From Amycolatopsis anabasis (lineage in GTDB: Bacteria > Actinomycetota > Actinomycetes > Mycobacteriales > Pseudonocardiaceae), in contig NZ_VTHK01000029.1 in assembly GCF_009765355.1 (NCBI RefSeq), positions 62,001 through 126,000 of the forward strand: a DNA stretch of 64,000 nt, written 5' to 3'. Positions 59,803-64,000 of the stretch are shown piece after piece. Under the pieces are notes generated by a model. That model had not been told where the DNA came from and searched no databases. It worked only from the letters and a program-made list of their open reading frames with translations. A program made the position numbers and the translations under genes. How positions within the stretch are numbered: the first letter of the stretch is position 1; every line of letters starts with the position of its first letter.

Positions 59803-60033
59803 GCGAACTACACGTTCGCGCACGCGAGTCACACACTCGGGCACGTGAGTTACACGTTCGGGACTGCGAAATGCACACTCGGATCGTCGAATGCGCGGCA
59901 CTCGACGGGCGATCTGGTCGCCGCTGGGAAGCCGGTGCCGGGGATGGGTGGTTTCGAACGTGCGGTTCGCTTGCCTGAGTGTGATGTTCGCGTGTCTGAG
60001 TGTGTAACTCGCGTGCCCGAGTGTGTAGTTCGG
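59803..60033. repeat. 21-bp phased intergenic repeat, locus D (5 units, spacer, 4 inverted units)
   Basis: Units begin at 59803, 59824, 59845, 59866 and 59887 (GCGAACTACACGTTCGCG and relatives; the fifth is degenerate). After a 42-base spacer (59908-59949) four inverted units begin at 59950, 59971, 59992 and 60013 (for example GTGTCTGAGTGTGTAACTCG). Every unit is exactly 21 bases. The first unit covers the -35 region of the leaderless tetR promoter. The last ends nine bases before the stop of the IclR gene. Confidence 0.92.
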
Positions 60034-60042
60034 CTGCCGGGG

Positions 60043-60789
60043 TTACCAGGCGAGGTCGGAGCGGGTGCGCTGGACGGCGGTTTTGAGCAGGTCGAGGGTT
60101 GCCGGGATGTGGCCGCGGCGGAACCGGACCGACGGGGCGGAGACGGCCAGGGCGGCCACCGCGCGGTTCTCGTTGTCGCGCAGGCACATGCCCACCGCGG
60201 TGAGGCCCGGTTCGCTTTCGCCGTTGTTCAGGCCGAAACCCCGCCGCCGCACGGCGTCGAGTTCGCGCAGCAGCCGGTCCGCGTCCGCGATCGGCGGGCC
60301 CTCGTGGTCGGCGCGGAGGAGTTCGCCGAGTTCGGCGGGCGGAAGATCGGCGAGCAGCGCCTTTCCGCCGGAGGTGAGGTGGGCGGGCAGGGTCACCCCG
60401 ATCCGCGAGCCGACGCGCAGTGCCTGCGCGCCTTCGATGCTGTCCAGGAAGCGCACCTCGCGGCCGGTGCGGACCATCAGGTGCACGGTTTCGCCGACCT
60501 GCTTGTTGAGCCAGCGCAGGTGCGGGCGCGCCGCGTCCTTCAGTTCGCCATGTGAACGCCGCGGCACGCCGAATCGGCACAGCGCGGGACCCGGGTGGTA
60601 GAGCTTGTCCTCGCCCTGGGTGACGAAACCCCGGTGGCGCAGCGTGGCGAGCAGCCGGTGCACGGTCGAGCGCGCGACCCCGAGCTCGTCGGCCGCCTCG
60701 GACAACCGGAGCTCCGGGTTCCGCTGCAGCATCAGCAGCAGCCGGAGCGCGTTGTCGACCGACTCGACGAGGTACGGGTAGTTCTGCAC
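60043..60789 (-). CDS. IclR family regulator of gentisate degradation
   Basis: A 248-residue IclR protein: YPYLVESVDNALRLLLMLQ, helix-turn-helix LSEAADELGVARSTVHRLLATL, and effector domain with AHLTSGGKALLADL and RRGFGLNNGES. I chose GTG 60789 because relatives begin just before YPxxSVD; a TTG at 60819 would add ten residues. It is divergent from the gentisate operon, so it is its likely activator or repressor. Confidence 0.85.
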   Translation of the reverse strand: MQNYPYLVESVDNALRLLLMLQRNPELRLSEAADELGVARSTVHRLLATLRHRGFVTQGEDKLYHPGPALCRFGVPRRSHGELKDAARPHLRWLNKQVGETVHLMVRTGREVRFLDSIEGAQALRVGSRIGVTLPAHLTSGGKALLADLPPAELGELLRADHEGPPIADADRLLRELDAVRRRGFGLNNGESEPGLTAVGMCLRDNENRAVAALAVSAPSVRFRRGHIPATLDLLKTAVQRTRSDLAW

Positions 60790-60812
60790 AGCAAAATAGC
60801 GTAGCGATCTGT

Positions 60813-60828
60813 TCTTCAATGCAGAAGA
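60813..60828. promoter_or_regulatory. Candidate IclR operator in the gentisate divergent promoter
   Basis: TCTTC-AATGCA-GAAGA, a perfect 5-base dyad midway between the regulator and the dioxygenase. TTCTGCA (60782-60788) and TGCAGAA (60820-60826) form an additional widely spaced inverted repeat. Confidence 0.45.
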
Positions 60829-60869
60829 TGCGTCCTACCGTGGGGTGCCGGAACTTCAGGGAGGAACTG

Positions 60870-61934
60870 ATGGCAGGCGTTGAGGTCGACACCGAGCTGG
60901 AACGGTTGTACGAGGACTTCGGGCGGCACGGTCTGCTGCCGCTGTGGACGCAGCGCGAGGACCTGATGCCGGTGACGCCGCGGCCCGCCGCGGCGGCGCA
61001 CCGGTGGCGCTGGCGCGACCTGTACCCGCTGGCCCAGCGGGCCGGTGCGCTGGTGCCGGTCGGCCGCGGCGGCGAGCGCCGGGCGATCGCGCTCGCCAAT
61101 CCCGGCCTGGCCGGGCTGCCGCACGCGACCCCGACGCTGTGGGCCGCCGTGCAGTACCTCGGTGCGCGGGAAACCGCGCCCGCGCACCGGCACAGCCAGA
61201 ACGCCTTCCGGTTCGTGCTGGAGGGCGAGGGGGTGTGGACGGTCGTCGACGGGGACCCGGTCGCGATGCGCCGAGGTGATCTGCTGCTGACCCCGGCCTG
61301 GGCGTTCCACGGGCACCACAACACCACCGACGAGCCGATGGCCTGGCTGGACGGCCTGGACATCCCGCTGGTCGGTTACCTGGACGCGAACTTCTTCGAA
61401 TTCGGCGAAGAACGCCTGTCCGGACTGTCCACTCCGGACCGATCGCGGGCCGAGCGGTTGTGGGGGCATCCGGGCCTGGTGCCGGTGGGCGTCGCCGGTT
61501 CGGCGATCTCCTCGCCGCTGTCCGCGTACCGCTGGGAGCACACCGACGCCGCGCTGGCCGCCCAGCTCGAGCTCGCCGACGAGGGCCACCCCGGCGCCGC
61601 CGGGCCCGGGCACGCGGCGATCCGGTTCGCCAATCCGGTCAACGGCGACGACGTGCTGCCGACGATCCGGACCGAGATGCACCGCCTGCGCCCCGGCGCG
61701 GTCCGGTCCGCGCGGCGCGAGGTGTCGTCCTCGGTGTGGCAGGTCTTCGACGGTTCGGGCGCGTTCGTGCTCGACGGCGTGCGGTCCGAAGTGGACCGCG
61801 GTGATCTGGTCGCGGTGCCGTCCTGGGGCGAGACCGAGATCCGGGCGAACGACCGCCTCGACTTGTTTCGGTTCAGCGACGCGCCGGTGATCGAACGCCT
61901 GCGCCTCAACCAGTCCGCGGAGATCGTGCGATGA
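60870..61934 (+). CDS. Gentisate 1,2-dioxygenase
   Basis: A 354-residue bicupin ring-cleavage enzyme. The iron ligands H106 and H108 are in APAHRHSQNAFRF, with the third His in AWAFHGHHN; the second cupin lies at about residues 270-345. Gentisate dioxygenases open 2,5-dihydroxybenzoate to maleylpyruvate with Fe2+ and O2 (EC 1.13.11.4). AGGGAGGAA precedes ATG 60870. The stop overlaps the next start by ATGA. Confidence 0.92.
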   Translation: MAGVEVDTELERLYEDFGRHGLLPLWTQREDLMPVTPRPAAAAHRWRWRDLYPLAQRAGALVPVGRGGERRAIALANPGLAGLPHATPTLWAAVQYLGARETAPAHRHSQNAFRFVLEGEGVWTVVDGDPVAMRRGDLLLTPAWAFHGHHNTTDEPMAWLDGLDIPLVGYLDANFFEFGEERLSGLSTPDRSRAERLWGHPGLVPVGVAGSAISSPLSAYRWEHTDAALAAQLELADEGHPGAAGPGHAAIRFANPVNGDDVLPTIRTEMHRLRPGAVRSARREVSSSVWQVFDGSGAFVLDGVRSEVDRGDLVAVPSWGETEIRANDRLDLFRFSDAPVIERLRLNQSAEIVR

Positions 61935-62758
61935 GGCTCGCGACCGTCCGCACGGCCACCGGCACCGCCGCGGTACGCGTCGACGCCGACCGCGCGATCG
62001 AGACCGGGGACGCCGATCTCGGCGCGCTGCTCGCCCGGCCGGACTGGCGCGAGCGCGCCCAAACCGCACAGGGCCGCGCGCATCCGGTGGCCGGGCTCGA
62101 CTACGCCCCGCTGGTGCCGCATCCGGAGAAGATCGTCTGCGTCGGCCTCAACTACCGCGGGCACATCCTGGAAATGGGCCGGGACCTGCCGGAGTTCCCG
62201 ACCCTGTTCGCGAAGTTCCCGTCCAGCCTCATCGGCGCGTACGACGACATCGTGCTGCCGAGCGGGTCCGATTCGGTGGACTGGGAAGCCGAACTCGCCG
62301 TGGTGATCGGCGCGCCCGCCCGCCGGGTGAGCGCGGAACGGGCGCCGGACTGCATCGCCGGGTACAGCGTGCTCAACGACATCACCGCGCGCGACTGGCA
62401 GTTCCGCACCCGGGAATGGTTGCAGGGCAAGACGTTCGAGCACACCACGCCGCTCGGCCCGGTGCTGGTCACCCCGGACGAGGCGCGCCCGGGGGAGATC
62501 AGCTGCCTGGTCGACGGCGAGCCGATGCAGCGCGCCGACACCGCCGATCTCCTCTTCGACGCGGCGGCGCTGGTCGCCTACGTTTCCCAGATCGTCACGC
62601 TTCGACCAGGGGACGTGCTCGCGACCGGCACGCCCGCCGGGGTCGGCCACGGCCGCGATCCCCGCCGCTACCTGGCCGAGGGCTCGGTGGTCACCACCCG
62701 GATCGACGGCATCGGCGAATGCCGCAACAACTGCCGACGGGAGAAAGCGGATGCCTGA
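61931..62758 (+). CDS. Fumarylpyruvate hydrolase (FAH family)
   Basis: A 275-residue FAH-fold enzyme: KIVCVGLNYRGHILEMGRD, metal motif DWEAELAVVIG, YSVLNDITARDWQ, GKTFEHTTPLGPVLV and DVLATGTPAGVGHGR. It hydrolyses fumarylpyruvate to fumarate and pyruvate, the last gentisate step. It is coupled to the dioxygenase by ATGA and overlaps the isomerase start by eight bases. Confidence 0.9.
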   Translation: MRLATVRTATGTAAVRVDADRAIETGDADLGALLARPDWRERAQTAQGRAHPVAGLDYAPLVPHPEKIVCVGLNYRGHILEMGRDLPEFPTLFAKFPSSLIGAYDDIVLPSGSDSVDWEAELAVVIGAPARRVSAERAPDCIAGYSVLNDITARDWQFRTREWLQGKTFEHTTPLGPVLVTPDEARPGEISCLVDGEPMQRADTADLLFDAAALVAYVSQIVTLRPGDVLATGTPAGVGHGRDPRRYLAEGSVVTTRIDGIGECRNNCRREKADA

Positions 62759-63446
62759 CCGGCGATGGCAAGCTTGGGTCGACGCGGGCACCGAGACCGT
62801 GCTGCGCACGCTCGACGGGCTGGCGGTCGGCGAACCCTCGTTGCTGCCGGGGTGGAGCCGCGCCCACGTCCTGGCGCATCTCGCGCGCAACGCCGACGCG
62901 CTGGGCAACCTGCTGGCCTGGGCGCGCACCGGGGTCGAGACGCCGATGTACCGCGACCAGGCGCGGCGGGACGCGGATATCGAGGCCGGTGCGCGGCAAC
63001 CGGCGGCGGAGCTGTTCGCGGACGTGCGCGACAGCGCGGCCCGGCTCGCCGAAGCGATCGCGACCCTCCCGTCCGAGGCGTGGGCCGCCCGGGTCCGCAC
63101 CGCGCAGGGCCGGGACATCCCGGCGTCCGACGTGCTCTGGCTGCGTAGCCGCGAGGTGTGGATCCACGCCGTCGATCTCGACGCGCGCGTCGGTTTCGCC
63201 GCGCTGCCCGGGGATTTCGTGGACGCGTTGTTCACCGAGGCCGCGGCCTCGATCGGCCGGAACCCGGGCTGCCCGGGCGTGGAGCTGCGGCCCGACGATC
63301 GCGGTGCGAAGTGGACGGTCGGGGCGGGCGCACCGATCGCGGTCACCGGCAGCGCCGCCGATCTGCTCGGCTGGCTGCTCGGCCGGACCGTCACCGGCGT
63401 GCGCACCGGCGCCGCGCAACTGCCCACGCTGCCCGCCTGGCTCTAG
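62751..63446 (+). CDS. Mycothiol-dependent maleylpyruvate isomerase
   Basis: A 231-residue MDMPI-family protein. The Zn ligands are H43 (AHLARN), E135 and H139 (SREVWIHAVDLD), the DinB-like arrangement of the Corynebacterium enzyme. It converts maleylpyruvate to fumarylpyruvate using mycothiol. ATG 62751 lies inside the hydrolase gene. It completes the three-step gentisate route. Confidence 0.9.
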   Translation: MPDRRWQAWVDAGTETVLRTLDGLAVGEPSLLPGWSRAHVLAHLARNADALGNLLAWARTGVETPMYRDQARRDADIEAGARQPAAELFADVRDSAARLAEAIATLPSEAWAARVRTAQGRDIPASDVLWLRSREVWIHAVDLDARVGFAALPGDFVDALFTEAAASIGRNPGCPGVELRPDDRGAKWTVGAGAPIAVTGSAADLLGWLLGRTVTGVRTGAAQLPTLPAWL

Positions 63447-63570
63447 GAGGGCTGCGCGACGAGGTCTTCACCCAGCGCGCCCCGGACGACCACCGCCACC
63501 TCGAATGGCTCTACCGCGGGGTACACCGCGACCCGTCGGCACGCTGACGCTCACGCCTCGGCAGGCAGCG
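63447..63570 (+). other. Gap with a possible 3' gene fragment
   Basis: The frame 63449-63547 reads LRDEVFTQRAPDDHRHLEWL and then YRGVHRDPSAR before a stop. It looks like the end of a real protein but has no start, and I cannot name the family. The rest of the gap is nondescript up to the palindrome. Confidence 0.25.
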
Positions 63571-63618
63571 GGTCGTGAGTGTTTGGACCGGTTCTAACCG
63601 GCCTGTCCACTCACGACC
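63571..63618. repeat. Palindromic intergenic element, copy 2 (inverted relative to 15513-15564)
   Basis: Outer arms GGTCGTGAGTG (63571-63581) and CACTCACGACC (63608-63618), inner stem CCGGTT-CT-AACCGG (63588-63601). Compared with the reverse complement of copy 1 it differs at two positions, both next to the inner stem. It lies 28 bases before the truncated hydantoinase sequence. Confidence 0.85.
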
Positions 63619-63646
63619 ACCCAGCACCCGGCCCCCTCACGCTCGC

Positions 63647-64000
63647 AGGTTCACCGACGCCTTCGCCGCCGATCAGGACGGCCGCCTCTCTTCCGCCAAG
63701 ACACCCTCCACGTCACCGGATTTCGCGCAAGGATTCCTGGCCGTGCTGGACGAGCTGGCGGCCGCGCTCGGCAACTGCACCCTCGCCGGGCTGCGCGGCG
63801 GGATCATGCCGATCCTGCTCACCATGCTCTGCCCGGAACTGCCCTGGGCGCCCGGCAGCGTCTACCGCTGCGTCGAGGTGATCAGTGAACCGGGCACGAT
63901 CAACAACCGCACGTTCCCGGCCGGGATCGGCAAGGCTTCGGTCGCTTCGACGTGGGCCACCCAGAACGCGGTCTCCGAATGCGTCGTTGACCAGCGCGGG
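63647..64000 (+). pseudogene. Hydantoinase A/B deletion chimera (partial, runs off the right edge)
   Basis: The first 40 codons (RFTDAFAADQDGRLSSAKTP, then FLAVLDELAAALG) match the N terminus of hydantoinase/oxoprolinase subunit A, which begins DVGGTFTDAFA-like; the ATP-binding DVGGT residues are cut off. The frame then switches without a break to subunit B sequence (CTLAGLRGGIMPILLTMLCP, ELPWAPGSVY, VISEPGTINNRTFPAGIGKA). An in-frame deletion joining hyuA to hyuB explains this. Without a start or the active-site parts it should be nonfunctional. Confidence 0.7.

Noticed and set aside
59788..59901. N-terminal extension of the TetR protein through the repeats
   Set aside because: The extension is only the heptapeptide reading of the 21-bp units; a good -10 element lies six bases before ATG 59787.
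63449..63547. Separate gene after the isomerase
   Set aside because: No start codon or ribosome site; at most a 3' fragment of unknown origin.
1..64000. tRNA genes, rRNA, prophage or insertion sequence
   Set aside because: I found no cloverleaf with CCA-type end, no transposase or integrase, and no phage structural genes except the encapsulin, which is a bacterial compartment protein.

Overview
The window is GC-rich (about 70 percent) DNA with many GTG and TTG starts, short intergenic gaps and 4-base ATGA or GTGA stop/start overlaps. It is actinobacterial chromosome. Mycothiol-linked enzymes (mycoredoxin, a maleylpyruvate isomerase of the mycothiol family), a deazaflavin-dependent nitroreductase-type protein, a family 2B encapsulin and LigC/PolD enzymes fit Pseudonocardiaceae, most likely Amycolatopsis or a relative; the genus is inference. 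There is no rRNA, tRNA, insertion sequence, prophage or CRISPR array. The content is accessory, catabolic chromosome.

Layout. 1-568: start of a secreted S33 peptidase. 672-8821: divergent uronate/glucarate locus (IclR and uronate dehydrogenase one way; symporter, glucarate dehydratase, ketodeoxyglucarate dehydratase, an unknown 389-residue protein and ketoglutarate semialdehyde dehydrogenase the other), the isomerase-free oxidative route from glucuronate/galacturonate to 2-oxoglutarate. 9064-14947: secreted polysaccharide enzymes (PL8 lyase, GH16, GH2 with an AbfB domain) that could supply uronic acids and sugars. 15025-20610: HIT protein, DUF1996 secreted protein, TetR, a two-component pair and an ArsR-SRPBCC fusion. 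20700-25956: amine module (class III aminotransferase, Lrp, APC permease, Tat-exported FAD amine oxidase). 26002-31160: CobW GTPase, RibD-type reductase, LigC plus a LigD-type polymerase, methyltransferase plus GbsR/MarR regulator. 31314-33859: two-gene restriction-modification candidate. 33955-39409: DUF899, TPR protein, hydrolase, LCP protein with ECF-like sigma factor, second LigD-type polymerase.

39857-48325: IclR-controlled CoA-transferase/hydratase, MatC-type carrier, serine-glyoxylate aminotransferase and a 965-residue FAD/FeS oxidase, probably a dicarboxylate or hydroxyacid route through glyoxylate. 48395-49883: yybP-ykoY-type riboswitch, TerC and a coupled small membrane protein. 49884-53345: mycoredoxin, ArsR, paired PH-domain membrane proteins and TetR. 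53444-56566: membrane protein, family 2B encapsulin shell and a polyprenyl-transferase-like cargo homologue that has lost its Asp-rich catalytic motifs. 56583-59787: IclR beside a truncated aldehyde dehydrogenase remnant, then a TetR/monooxygenase/nitroreductase operon. 60043-63446: complete gentisate cleavage operon with a divergent IclR. 63647-64000: hydantoinase A/B deletion chimera.

The two strongest leads are the encapsulin locus with its catalytically dead-looking cargo gene, and a family of strictly 21-bp phased intergenic repeats at four loci (8825-9045, 31233-31295, 39519-39739, 59803-60033). At three of these the units form two blocks of opposite orientation around a central spacer. 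Two other long palindromic elements (one present twice) lie between genes. Three truncated gene remnants show ongoing gene decay.
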